Assembly: GCA_037957365.1 (NCBI GenBank)
Contig: JARHVA010000639.1
Span: forward strand, 3,919,501 to 3,983,500
Length of the DNA: 64,000 bases
Direction of reading: 5' to 3'
Source: Torreya grandis
Taxonomy: Eukaryota; Streptophyta; Pinopsida; Cupressales; Taxaceae
Shown: piece by piece, positions 35,537-47,940 of the stretch
How the letters are laid out: the number at the start of each line of letters is the position of its first letter
Position numbering within the stretch: the stretch's first letter is position 1
Program-made: the position numbers and the translations under genes
The notes under the pieces: generated by a model
Told to the model about the DNA's origin: nothing
Database searches by the model: none
Seen by the model: the letters and a program-made list of their open reading frames with translations, nothing else

Positions 35537-37055
35537 TGGTGCTTATATCAAATTCTTCACCAAATTATGCAAGAATAATAAATCATACATAGAGACAATA
35601 TTTTAGACACAATAATATTCACACATTATAATATTATACTATGTTTTCAAACCATACAGAGTAAAAATATATAGGAAATTACATTCCTATATTCGAGATG
35701 ATATATCCCTACAAACACTCACCCAAATCTTCCATTAAGTAACAAAAACTAACAACACACTAAAATACAAATATATTATGACTCACAATATATTCAGATA
35801 ACTAAAATATATAATATTAATGTAATATTGTTAACAACAATATTTACGTTGGTATTAATAATGTGAACATAAAACCATACCTCAATATTCACCCCTTTGT
35901 TAACATTTTTAATCCTATCCTACACCCCCTTAAGGTGACCTTGGGGAGAATATACATCTTCAAGAATTGGCATGAACAGAATCAAATGCCAATGCATACT
36001 TTTAGGTCTACTTACTACTATGTGAATCTTATTGTTTTCATCTTACTACATATAACCACTATTATGCAAAGGAACAGATCCCACATTTAATCCATGTGAT
36101 TTTAATAGATGTGTCATTAGCTAAACATCTCCAGAAAGAAGTAAAGCAGTCAGAGGATCTTTATAGTTTGAGGATTTCTATAGTTAGTTTCCCTCCTATA
36201 CACTTGTTTACCACATTCCATTATGTCCACACTCTCCCTTGTCTCGAAAAAATAGAGGTGTTTCAAACAATTAAGGGAATGAAAACACATCTAACCCAAA
36301 AAAAGAGAAAATATCATGAGGAACCAATCCTTATTATTATTTGATGCAACCTCTATTAATGTCTGTTGCCACCCAAACAAAAATAACATAGATGGTTTTC
36401 ACTACCATTGAAGAATCATCCTTGGAATTATTTGGTTTGGCATAGGTCACACCATAAATGTGAACATGCATGTCCTTATATTATTTATTTAGACACACAC
36501 AAGTCAACAAATCATTTTGGGCCTCATTGTGGGTAACTAATAAGAGGCTTTGGATCCTTTATCCTCTAATTCATCCATCTTCCAATATTTTCTACTTACT
36601 TACTGTTATGTGTTGATGAATCTTAGTTGAGGAGAGACCCTTCCCATAATTTGGATGTAATATACAAGTGAAAATGCATCTATAAGGCAAATATTTTTTA
36701 TTTTTACAATTTTGATAATGACCTAAGCCTAAACAACTTTGACTTTTTTGACATATGGACACTAATTTAGAAAACCTCTAACTAAATGAATTAAATAATG
36801 TACATATACAAACACAAAGACACTTTTACAGACATTAATAAAATAACTTTTAATTTTTAACTTATCTAATTTTGATGACTTTTTGATTTTGACAACAAGG
36901 AATATTTTAAAATAATAATGACATACACTAATTTATTTGGTTTAAATCGATAATAAACTACCAAAGATTATATTTTGAAAAATAAAACAAACTATACATT
37001 AAACACCTATAATATGAAAAAAAATTATAAACTAAATACTTTTAATCTTAAAAAA

Positions 37056-37090
<35 letters not shown>

Positions 37091-38235
37091 AATATATCTA
37101 ACCAAAAACTATCTAATTGAATTTTCCAATACTAATCCTAAATACCTATCATTAATAAAAAATATTGGACTATCTATTAGATACGATTATTTTGTATGAC
37201 AAAACACACATGGAATTATCTTTGAGATTTTGTAATTGATTATTCACATTGACTATTGAAAAATGTGTAACTTATAACTCTAACATATCTAACTTAATGT
37301 AATCTCACTTAATGCTAATAGATCTGATAAAAAGTCGACTATTGCATGATTCATAATTTGTTCAAACTAAGCATAGATGTTTGTAAATAAATATTAGGTA
37401 GTAGAATTAAATGTGGAAGAAGAAAAACAAAAAATAAGAATAATCTCTAAAACCATAATGAACATCAATAGTAGATAAATCTGAATGGTGTACGATTAGA
37501 TTTATCTTTGTATTTAGTTCAGTAGACATGCAAAATCTTTCAACACTTTGATTTTATTACATTCACTCTGATAATGGCTCGATGACATTTGGATCTATAA
37601 GAAATCTCCTTAGATTAGGATGAATCTCAATAGATTTGATGTTGTTCTGAGGATGTTGATGACGGATGTTATCCTTGGTTCCCTATATCGATTGCTCATC
37701 CACTACGAAATGGAAAATCTGATTAACACATTTAACAGGAAAGATTTCAAATATGGAATAATATGTAGATCAATATGGAGAAATAAGATTGCTATCAATT
37801 AGGGAAATATACCAAAATATGTCTTCCCCTCATAATTAATTTATACTTTCAATATAAAGGCAATCTAACCTGCTCTGATACCAAATGGAGTATATTAGAG
37901 TCTTCACTAAATTATGCAAGAATAATAAACCATATGCAAAGACAATATTTTAAACACAATAATATTCACACATTATAATATTATACTATGTATTACAAAC
38001 CATATGGAGTATAAATATGTAGGAAATGACATTCCTATATTCAAGATCATATATCCTTATAAACTCTCACCAAAATCTTTTGTAAACTAACAAACACTAA
38101 AAACACACTAAAATATGAATATATTGTGACTCACAATATATTTGACTGACTAAAATATATACTATTAACGTTATATTGCTAACAATAATATTTACATTGG
38201 TATTAATAATTTGAATATAAAACTATACCTCAATA
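35537..38235 (-). mobile_element. Small non-autonomous LTR element (unit 2)
   Basis: Copy of the element at 22,466-25,174 at the equivalent site. LTRs are 35,537-35,887 and 37,886-38,235, and the primer site at 37,872-37,883 is still perfect. An (AT)n tract of 29 bp lies at 37,059-37,087. About 30 bp present in unit 1 near 23,372-23,402 are missing at about 36,453, between short CACACCA-type repeats. Confidence 0.85.
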
Positions 38236-38995
38236 GAAACCTATCATTTCCATTGCATCAACAGATTTGTTGTTGACTCATAACACTTCTTCAAACTAAA
38301 TATGTTCAAATTATTGCTTGACATTGTCAACCATGGATTTTTATGAGACGAGCTTGTCATCTTTAGTCTGAAATTAGTATGTGACTTGGTTTATAATTAA
38401 TTTAGAGTCTTCATGAACAAGTAGCTTTTTGATGTTCCACTATACAACTAAGTAGAGCCCTACAATAAAGACTTCATATCCAAAAATATTATTAATACAC
38501 TAAAATCCAATATATAAAGACCTAGGAATAAGATCTCCCTAGGGTGTAACCAAAAACTTTATAGCTCCTAATTTTTTTGTAATGAAGGATCCATCAAGTT
38601 AGAAGATCCATTGTGTAGAGAAAGAAGTTTAAGCAGAAGGTTATTTAGGATTTGAGATATCTAGAATCAAAATGGACTCATCTAGAAAATCAAATGTGAG
38701 AAATTGAGAATATGATATAGGAGCCTCTACAATTTCATCTACAAGTTCTTTATCCTTAATGGATTTCTAATATGTATACTCAATTTCTAACTCACTTAAT
38801 AACATTACCCATTTTTCCATGCAACCTCTAAAAAATACCTTAGAAAGTTAGTGCTTAAGGGGATCATCCTTGGAAATGACAATGGTCTTATTATTTAACA
38901 TGTAATGCTACAAGTTCTAAGTTGTGAACACCATTTCCAAGCATGGCTTTTTAATAGACATATAATTATTTTCATAATCCACCAATGTTAATATC
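38236..38995 (-). pseudogene. RNase H region of the reverse Tat-like element (unit 2), broken
   Basis: Equivalent of 25,175-25,940. The DGSF-type stretch is found on the reverse strand near 38,600. Stops and frameshifts as in unit 1, with further changes. Confidence 0.75.
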
Positions 38996-39950
38996 AAGTA
39001 ATAAATGACCATTTATTTTCTATGATCATCATGATGAGCAAGAAGTTCCCCCAACACATGTTTTTTAGGTGAAATGTAAATTAAGAAGAGATTTTCCTAG
39101 TGTGGGTTGAACTAAAATAGGAGGATTATCTAAATAATCCATTATATTCTCAAAATCCTTTTTAAATTGACATTCCACAAAATTATGGTGCCTTTATTGA
39201 TAAGGTGAGTTAAGGGGTGACATATGTCTACCAATTTAGAGATGAAGCATCTAATAGATTGAATCTTTCCTTGTAAACTATGAAGTTGCTTTAGGTTAGA
39301 AGGAGGAGGCATGTTTATAATGAAATTAACCTTGTCTAGATCCACTTCAATGCCTCTAAAAGAGATGATGAATCCAAGTAACATTTTGGAAGTGATGCCA
39401 AATATACACTTATTAGGATTAATTTGGGATTAATATTCACATAGTCATTCAAATATCCTCCACAAAACTATTGGATTTTGTGTTATGGTTCTATATTTGA
39501 CTAAAATGTTATCCACATAGTCTTCCACAATACCATGCATCATGTTATGAAAAATCAATGTCATTGGAATAATGGTAGGTAGCACCAACATTTTTCATGC
39601 CATAAGGCATGAATTTGGTAGCACAATGTTCACCAAGGAGTGGTGAACATAGTTTTTAATTGACCTTCTAGTGTTATTTTAATCTAGTTGTAGCCTAAAA
39701 ATCTATCCATATAGGGCAACATCTCATACCCTATTATGGAATCCAAGATTGTATCATGTTTGGTAAATGAAAATAATCCTTTGGATAGGAGTTATTGATG
39801 TCATAGAAATCCATGCAAATTCTAATTCTATATGGATTCTTTCTCATTATGATTATTTTGTAAATCCACTCTGAGTATTCTATGGGTTGAATAAAGCTTG
39901 CTACCAAAAGTATATCTAATTCATTTCTTACCCAAACTGTTATATGTAAT
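38996..39950 (-). pseudogene. Reverse transcriptase of the reverse Tat-like element (unit 2), catalytic Asp lost
   Basis: Reverse strand 39,384-39,142 reads MLLGFIISFRGIEVDLDKV and IRCFISKLVDICHPLTHL. The active site at 39,519-39,508 is YVDN, as in unit 1, so the loss predates the tandem duplication. The frame ends at the junction with unit 3. Confidence 0.9.
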
Positions 39951-40576
39951 TTATTTTGTGTTATGATCTAAGTCTATACTCACATCATGATCATTCAACC
40001 CATCATCTAGTCACTCATCCCATCATTAGATAAGACATAGGGATACAACATGTAGATACTTGAGTGTGTTACTTGTTCCTTTTTTTTTTCTTGTTTGAAA
40101 TTATTTTATCATGTATATATCTTTTTTATCTTATGTTTTGATTAAATCATGTGTTTTTTTCTATCGGGTAATGAACAGGGATGCTATGAGGACACCAAAA
40201 GTGCCCTCAAGGATGCAAAATTCATTACTTTCCCATGCATTTTGGCACCACATCCTCTTGGTCATGTATATATCATGGGGCATAATAACAAGTGCCATAT
40301 TTAATGGATTACTTAGACTATGATGAGATTTATGACATTTTTGATGTTTTGATAACCTATACCTCATCATCTATCTAATCATCTAATCATCCTTATTCTC
40401 ATCACAAGTATAATTTTTTTCAACCTATTCAGATAACATCCAATCATTAATCCTCATATCATCATCTAAGTCATATTATCTAATCACTAACATAATCCTC
40501 TAATCACTAATCCTCACCATCATCATTTTCATCTCTTTTATCACTTATCATTTATCCCTGAGTCAGAACTACATCA

Positions 40577-40604
40577 GCCTAAAGTCTTTTCAGACTATGT
40601 AGGC
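40577..40604 (+). other. Conserved hairpin, unit 3
   Basis: Same motif, GCCTAAAGTCT with loop TTTC and right arm AGACTATGTAGGC. The 5-bp inner stem AGTCT/AGACT is perfect. Confidence 0.7.
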
Positions 40605-41008
40605 AACACTTGGCCATTCAATACACAATGATACCTTGGCCACTATCTCTATCATTTGTCCTCATCCAGAGTGTTTTGGTAACTCAATCACATTCTTTAT
40701 TCTCTCTTATCCTCTTCACCATATTAAATCAACTTTAGCTTTTAGCTACAACCATCATTACTATTATCAAATCCTTATCATATCCTTGGCCAAAAGCTTT
40801 TGCTTACATGTATGATTACTTGGGATGCATTGAAATCTTGTATCCTTTTAATCTTATCATCATCATGTTAAGGTTTATTGTCCCTTGGTATGTGTCAATA
40901 ACTGTGACACCCATAATCTTTACTCCCTGTGCATTATCAATTTTTAGCTTAGTACTCAAGATGATCATATTATTCATCTCCTATCTCACACTTGACATCT
41001 CATCCCCA

Positions 41009-41077
41009 TATATATATATATATATATATATATTGCATCCCACCCCTCATTTATTTTTTTGAGTGTCCATCCATCTC

Positions 41078-41124
<47 letters not shown>

Positions 41125-41170
41125 CATCCCACCCCTCATTTATTTTTTCGAGTGTCCATCCATCTCATTC
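41009..41170 (+). repeat. AT microsatellite with local duplication (unit 3 only)
   Basis: Two successive blocks, each an (AT)n run (41,009-41,032 and 41,080-41,122) followed by ATTGCATCCCACCCCTC and GAGTGTCCATCCATCTCATT. Units 1 and 2 have a single block with only a short TATCTATATATT in place of the AT run. Confidence 0.93.
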
Positions 41171-41314
41171 TTCCCCACATGTACCATTGAGAGGGAATCA
41201 TATCCACTAACATCATCTACTAACATTCATTCATAAAATGGCTTTTCTTTTAAAGACCATTACTCCTTCCAATTTATTATTTTTCAATTCCATTTCAAAA
41301 AGGGGGACAATTTA

Positions 41315-42190
41315 TGCATCCAAATCCACTCAATTCATTTAATTTCACTAATATTATTATTAGTCAACACTAATTACACTCATCTCATTTATTCTAATTA
41401 ATTCTGTTAATTTATCCCCCCTTCCTATCCTTTTATCTAACATCCCCCTTAATATTTATTCATATAGTAACCTTATTCATCCCCACTAATTAATTAATTT
41501 ATCCTAAATCCATATTATCACATCATAATCTCATTTATCTATTATTTGAGAATGTTAAATTCCTCATGACCCACCTACCCACCTACACTAGCCTACTCCT
41601 AGGCTCTCATACACCCCTAGTCCCTAATATTCACCTAATCCATATCTAATCCCCCATATAATCATCATTAACCCCTAATAAGGATTATAGAACCATATGA
41701 ATATAGAACCTTCTCTATTTCTCACCCCTTTCTCTAGAAGCCTCTAAATCTAGAGGATTCGAAGGAATTTTAAATTCCTTGAATAAACATCAACCCTTGA
41801 TCTCTCGAAACTAACCTTGAATTTGAAAAATACATATTTCACTCATCTTTATATTTAAACCACTTTTATCCTCCATTAGATCCATCTAAAAAAAATCATA
41901 ACACATCCATGTCAATCCAATCCTTGATTGAATCAACAATCAAGCATCCTCATCATGGCATCGTAATGGTCACAATCTAAATGAAGGTAATCAATCATCC
42001 TAATGTCTTTGTTTTAATTCTATTTGATCTTGGTTTAAATAATTTAGCTTTAGGATTTAAGTGTATGATTGAATAGCTTGTTCATCTAATTACACTTAGT
42101 TTTAATGACTTTAGACTTTACTTAGTGGTTTGAGATTTGAGTAGTTTAAATTAGTTAGATTTAATCCATATAGAACTAAAAAATAGTCCA
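41315..42190 (+). repeat. Forward Tat-like LTR (unit 3)
   Basis: 876 bp, TGCATCCAAATCC to AATAGTCCA, after the best-preserved polypurine tract of the series (41,297-41,314). Confidence 0.75.
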
Positions 42191-42829
42191 TATTATATTA
42201 TTTACATTGTGATTATGATCAGGTTATAACTGTTCTAAACCAGTCATAAAAGTTGACCTATCGCTAATAGGCCTAATGGTGCAGATATTGAGAAAAACAA
42301 GTAAAAGTGAGAGAAGTTGATTAGGGATATGTTATCATGGATTAGGGATGAACACAAGTGAATGGATAAGTTTTTAAAGACATGTAATATAGTTTCATGC
42401 TATATATATGTTTTTAGGTCTGTGGATATGATGAAAATGTTGCTCATACTTTGACTTGTCTTGTTTAGATGAGACAATGAGGCATAAGACTATGAGATTG
42501 GTCTGCAAGACCAATATTTACATATGACCATATTATCTACATATCTATCTAAAAATAATATAATTAATTCATATGATCATATAAATTCATCTTAATTCTC
42601 TTAAATTAGTTCTACTGGTGTTTTAGGTCATTGTTTCCATGACTATTTTTTAGGTTAGTTGGCAGTTCTGACTAGGCTACTTGTAGAGAAGGGTTTGAGT
42701 CTTTTTGCCCTATGTAATGAAGTATAATAAATTTGGTGAATTTTTTAAGGTCATTAATATTATTTATGTTTTATTTTTTTCCATGGTTATTTGACAAAAT
42801 TGTGCATATGCTTCAGTTTTTCAAGACAA
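42191..42829 (-). repeat. Truncated reverse Tat-like LTR (unit 3)
   Basis: Homologous to 15,962-16,611 of unit 1 and broken off at 42,829. The LTR start and the polypurine tract are missing. Confidence 0.6.
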
Positions 42830-43444
42830 TTTTTTTGGGTATGCACAAACCTCATATGAACAATGTTTTGATAAGAGGTTCAAGTGGGGGTTGGACATAA
42901 AAGGTGTTTTGAACATAAATTAATGTTTTATAAGGTATATTTTAGTGGTATTTTATATTTTCCTTACATGTGATAATTTTTAGAGTGTTTCAAAGAGTTC
43001 AAAGGGTAATGTGTGCTAATGAAGGCTTAATTGAATTAGGTCTCTGTAAGGCCTAAAAAGGGGTTTCAGTCCTATATGCTATGACCAAACTATTGTATTA
43101 TTTGATTAATTTTTGTGAAATATTATAAGTCATAATTCATTGAAAATATAAGTGGGTAAGTGTGTATGGATGATCAATAGGTGTATGAGCAAACCGCTTA
43201 GTATAAGAACAAGGCCTAATAGTCCTAATTGGCTAGTTAACGAGAATAAGAGTTGAAGTGGAATATATAGCATTTTTAATAGATAAATTAGGTATTATAG
43301 ACCATAATAAAATTTAATATAATATATAATTAATATATAATATGGGTACTATAGATGACTATCAAGGTCAAATGACCTAATCTGTCTTGAAGAGACCTAA
43401 TTGAGCGAAGAAGACTAAAGATCAGTTTGACTTATTCAATGGAG
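42830..43444. other. Unassigned AT-rich sequence at the array's right edge
   Basis: No match to the array units apart from loose similarity of an AAGGCCTAAAAAGGGGTTTCAG stretch region near 43,047 to the LTR part at 42,665-42,715. No coding motif. Confidence 0.4.
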
Positions 43445-43676
43445 ATCTATTAGCATTAAGTGAGATTGCATTAAGTTAGATATATTAGTGTTATAAGTTG
43501 TACATTTTTCAACAATCAATGTGAATAATCAATTACAAAATCTCAAAGATGATTCCATGTGTGTTTTGTCATACAAAATCATCATTTCTAACAAATAGTC
43601 CAATAATTTTATTAGTGATAGGTTTTTAGGATTAGTATTGGAAAAGTCAATTAGATAGTTTTTTGTTAGATGTCTT

Positions 43677-43742
<66 letters not shown>

Positions 43743-44365
43743 TTTTTAAGATTTAAAGTTTTTAGTTTATAAAAAAATTTCATATTATAGGTGTTTAATG
43801 TATAGTTTGTTTGATTTTTCAAAATATAGTCTTTTGTAGTTTATTATCGATTTAAACCAAATAAATTAGTGTATGCCATTAGTATTTTAAAATATTCCTT
43901 CTTGTCAAAATCAAAAAGTCATAAAAATGAGATAAGTTAAAAATTAAAATTTATTTTCTTAATGTCTGTAAAAGTGTCTTTGTGTTTGTATATGTACATT
44001 ATTTAAGTCATTTATTTAGAGGTTTCATAAATTAGTGTCCATATGTCAAAAAATTCAAAGTTTTTTAGGCTTAGGTCATTATCAAAATTGTAAAAATAAA
44101 AACTATTTGCCTTACAGATGCATTTTCACTTGTATATTACATCCAAATTATGGGAAGGGTCTCTCCTCAACTAAGTTTCATCAACACATAAGGGTAAGTA
44201 AGTAGAAAATATTGGAAGATGGATGAAATAGAGATAGAGGATCTAAAGCCTCTCCTTAGTTACCCATAATGAGGCCCAAAATGATTTGGTGACTTGTGTG
44301 TGTCTAAATAAATAATATAAGGACATGCATGTTCACATGTGTGGTGTGTTTTTTGATTTATGAAT
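43445..44365 (-). repeat. Inverted partial copy of the small element's interior
   Basis: Reverse complement of about 23,370-24,265 (unit 1) and 36,450-37,325 (unit 2), starting at AGATCTATTAGCATTAAG and ending near GTGTGGTGTGTTTT. It lacks the LTRs, primer site and outer interior. An (AT)n tract at 43,681-43,738 occupies the same relative position as in the array copies. It retains the segment deleted in unit 2. Confidence 0.9.
43681..43738 (+). repeat. (AT)n microsatellite, ~58 bp
   Basis: Pure AT repeat inside the inverted copy, about two to three times the length of its homologues at 24,007 and 37,059. Confidence 0.97.
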
Positions 44366-45280
44366 ACACACTCACCATTAGATCCTTATAATTTAAATTT
44401 TATTATATTTAATATTTTAACACTTGTCCTCATCTCACTAATTTTTGATATCTTGAATTGAACATACTTCATTGATCCTTTTGCAAGGAACTCATTCTTT
44501 AGCTTCGTTAACCAAAAAACACTTTGACCCACTTGAATTACTATGTACCATAGATCTAGATTTATGAAATCCCATTAATTTTATAATATCCATTTGGTCT
44601 TGGTATTTACCGTTCATAAATTTTGCTAAGTATGGGGACCATTGCAAACTGCATGGAAAGCTAACTTTGCTCCTTAATAACTTTTGCCTCAATCAATATC
44701 ACAACCTAAAACTTGAGCCATATAATCTCCTCATATAGGGGAATCCAATAATGTGTCAAAATAATATTGAAACCTTATTTTATGATATATATAAATACAT
44801 TAATTTTCTCACTCATATTTTTTTACCATAGAGCCAACTATGCCAAGAACTATTTGGAAGGTCAACTTTACACATGCATATTTTTTGAATTGATTCATTA
44901 CATGATATAAAATTTAGAAAAAATAAAATAGGCACAAAATTTAACAAACCTATATGATCATTTTATCCTTTCACCTTCACATGTGCAAAATATAACAACA
45001 TCAAAATTGCTACTCAACATTTCTTATTACATTACAAAGTTGGCTAAGTATGGAAAAACACTTTCAAATTACCTAGGAGCCCAACTTTACACTTGCATAT
45101 CTTATGTTTCACTTATTTACATTAATTTAAATTTAATTCATACCAACTAGGTATAAATGTTATCACAAAAAAATGACCAACTCCCCCTTACTCATCTACA
45201 CATGCCAATGGTGACATCAACAAACTACCTACTCAGATTTTCTACCACTGGACCCAAAAAGTCTAGATGAAAACTATACA
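44366..45280. other. Unassigned sequence next to the chromovirus-like RT
   Basis: Probably continues the reverse-strand chromovirus-like pol (RT end, RNase H), but I could not match a motif. Phrases such as CCAACTTTACACTTGCATA recur loosely at 44,862 and 45,089. The 66-codon reverse frame at 44,492-44,692 has no recognisable domain. Confidence 0.35.
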
Positions 45281-46223
45281 CTACCAGATTAATTCCAATT
45301 ATGCACACAAGATATATAATAATACTTTACCTCTTATAAAACCTCTTTCACATGATTAAATCACCATACTCATCCTTAAACATCCTTAACCATGTAAACT
45401 CTGAAGATCAACCAAGGCTACTTCAAGCATACTAGGATAAACACATTGCACACTTTGTCATTATCACTTATATTATCAAGGCACTTAATCCAATCACCTA
45501 TCCAACTTCATGGTATCATAATAACACCATTGGTAACTCTGCAATACCAACTAGTTAATCAATCCTTCCTTTATTTTTAAGACTATATTCTAAATGTCTA
45601 TAGGTTGAACATGAATATGATGATACCCAAACTTAAGATCAGTTTTTGAAAGGACTTATACACCATGGATATGGTAGATAAATTCCTTAATATTTAGATG
45701 AGGATAATATTTATTCACTTTAATCATATTAATATTTTTTTAATTGATTCACAACTTTGACACAAACACAATTGGGCTTCTATAAAGCAATGATTTGGGC
45801 ATGATGTGTTCATTATCCATGATTTCATAGATCTACCACTTGATCTATTCATTCTCTAGAAATGATATGTTGTATAAATAGGTTTGAGGTATAATTAGTT
45901 AATGGATTAAATCAATAGTATTTTTTAGTATACATTATGTAGGAATTTATTTTGGTGATTGAAATATATCATTATATTCATCTAGTTTATGGTTCAATTA
46001 TTTTATCTTTGTTATTAATAGTTAAACCACAATATGATATGGTGACATAAGGAATTATTAAATTTACTATTTACCATCAAGAGTGTACTTATTACTAGAA
46101 TTTAAAATATTCTTGCACTTCATGATACTAATGATTGAACACCTATGAACTAACTATGATATATGGTATTTCGGATCATGATAATCTATCACAACATTTA
46201 AAGGATTTACTTCATGTACTACA
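45281..46223 (-). pseudogene. Chromovirus-like gypsy reverse transcriptase, broken
   Basis: On the reverse strand, reading leftward from 46,000: LDEYNDIFQSPK, then MPKSLLYRSPIVFVSKL near 45,800, NMIKVNKYYPHLNI near 45,720, and SKTDLKFGYHHIHVQP near 45,640. These match the chromovirus RT order LLDEYxDVF, SPYxSPVLFVKKK, LNKxTxKNRYPLPRI and FSKIDLxSGYHQIRI. A later FNHVKEVL piece near 45,360 fits the segment after the YLDD motif. Many stops and shifts; the YLDD box itself is not readable. Its protease and gag lie at 59,737-60,300, on the other side of the inserted element. Confidence 0.85.
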
Positions 46224-47411
46224 TGTTATATGAAATTAAAAATTCATCATGTCTATAAATAAATCCTAACTTAGAGAATATAGATCATACTTACACTTTT
46301 GATTGGGGATAAATTAGATAATTAGGAACATGACCAATATGGGGATTTGCTAGACCCAATTTGGGGATTTCTTATCACAATACACAATGCTAGGGAGGGT
46401 TTCAAAGAATCCAATCAAGCACAATAATTTAATAACCTTAGCTAGGTCTTATGTTTTATATCTCACTAAAATAATAAGTAAGTAAATAAATTTAATCTAG
46501 TTCTCACCAAAGCTTGTGGCACAACATGGGGGTTAGTAAACAAACAACCATGCATAAGAGAATCTCAATTAAGTTATGTATGAGTAAGACCATAATACAT
46601 GGAAAGAGAAGAGTAATATTATTTAAATCCAATACTTATGCTACTTCTACTACTAAAGAGAAGAGCAAAGTTAGAGAATACTTACCTGAATGATGAACCC
46701 ATCAAGACTCAATCTCTCCCTTGGCCAAAGGGGATTCACAAGAGATTTTTTTGGTTTATAAGAATCATTAAGAAAGGCTAAAGAATCCAAGACTCTTCCA
46801 CAAGACTATATTTACCAAGTAGAAACCCTAAGATAAGACTCTTTAAGTATAATGGTGGAAGATCATATTGTAAAGAAGCATAAGTAAATAATAACTCTTT
46901 TTCATTTTTATAAATAATGATGAAATGATCTTGTATATATAGGTGGATTTAAACCTAATCCCTTTCAAAAAAATTGGCTGACAGGGTTGACCCAGTTGAC
47001 CTAGTATAGTTATGTAAAAAAATTCACTATATCATAGGCTAGGTCAGCGAAGAGCTGACATAGACCCTAAATATATTTTACCCAAAACTATATAGGGTCG
47101 ACCCAGTCAACCTAGTATAGAAGGCTATGCAAAGGAGCTTAAAGTGAGGAAAAGAGGGATGGAAAGTGTTAAAATATTATAAGAGTGTTTAAAGGAGGAG
47201 TAATAGCTTAGGAAATGGTTTTAAGAGTTGGTTGGATTGGTAATAAGTGGTAATAAGGGACAATAATCCTTTGAAGCATCAATGATCTATCCACCCCTTT
47301 CTTGGTGTACCTTTTAAGGCATGTACTTAGAGAGATTGAGTCTCTATGGGTTCCTACAAGATAAAAATCATTAGTATTTGATAAAGGTTTTAAATATTAT
47401 GTGTATACATA
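46224..47411 (-). repeat. 3' LTR of the 13.5-kb element
   Basis: About 1.19 kb, related along its length to 58,564-59,736 (for example CATGACCAATATGGGGAT and GGTGGATTTAA). Reverse strand starts after the polypurine tract and ends in ATATAACA. Contains copies of the GTTGACC / GTCAACC motif near 46,985-47,007 and 47,091-47,121. Confidence 0.9.
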
Positions 47412-47424
47412 TGCCCCACTCAAA
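47411..47424 (-). other. Polypurine tract of the 13.5-kb element
   Basis: Reverse strand TTTGAGTGGGGCAT directly before TATGTATACAC, the LTR start (5' LTR form TGTGTATACA). Confidence 0.7.
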
Positions 47425-47940
47425 TATCATCATGTGTCACTAAGGTGCAATAGGCGATGGTGCTTCGAGAAAGAACATAGTAATAAACAACACTGAGGAT
47501 AAAAAAATGTAGTATTTTAAATAAAAAATAACTAAAAGTAAATGACTAAAAGGGAAATAACTAAAAAGGTAAATGTATGAGTACCTTGACTTACCTTTAT
47601 TTTTGGATGGTTGTCTACTCTTTTTTTAGTTTTGATTATGGAGGGCATAAGGACTACTTTTGACAAACCCAAGAATATAAAATTAAAGAGAAAAAACAAA
47701 CAAATGTAGAAAATCTAGGATAATTGGTGCTATGAGGATGGGATTTACTTGGAAATTTGGAAAGCTAGGGTGACAAGTGATATATTAGACCTAATAACCA
47801 AGTTGAAAACTAGAGTAAATCAGGTAACCAAAAATCCAAGGCTACTAAAAACCAAAAAACTCAAACAAGTAAAAATTAAGTAATAAAGGCAAATTCACCA
47901 AGTCAAACCAAGGATACATGTCAAAAATGATGGTAATCAA

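Larger units (their letters stand above)
26909..39970 (+). repeat. 13-kb tandem array, unit 2
   Basis: Complete second copy, directly abutting unit 1 on the left and unit 3 on the right at the same junction, reverse-strand RT joined to forward-element 3' interior. The junction being the same on both sides shows true head-to-tail duplication and not separate insertions. A 30-bp deletion near 36,453 and other small indels distinguish it from unit 1. Confidence 0.95.
39971..42829 (+). repeat. 13-kb tandem array, truncated unit 3
   Basis: Matches the first ~2.75 kb of units 1 and 2 up to the TTTTTCAAGACAA at 42,818-42,829, then departs abruptly. Unit 1 continues at the equivalent place (about 16,611) with different sequence. 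The break falls within the reverse-strand LTR region. An AT microsatellite and a local duplication at 41,009-41,170 make it slightly longer than the same part of unit 1. Confidence 0.92.

Noticed and set aside
13874..42829. Simple LTR-internal-LTR-internal-LTR tandem of a single retrotransposon
   Set aside because: The shared unit contains pol on the strand opposite to the repeated LTR's polypurine tract, and its breakpoints (13,874 and 42,829) are not LTR ends.
44492..44692. Reverse 66-codon frame as a separate gene
   Set aside because: No motif, no start context, surrounded by stops; probably part of chromovirus-like pol but not provable.
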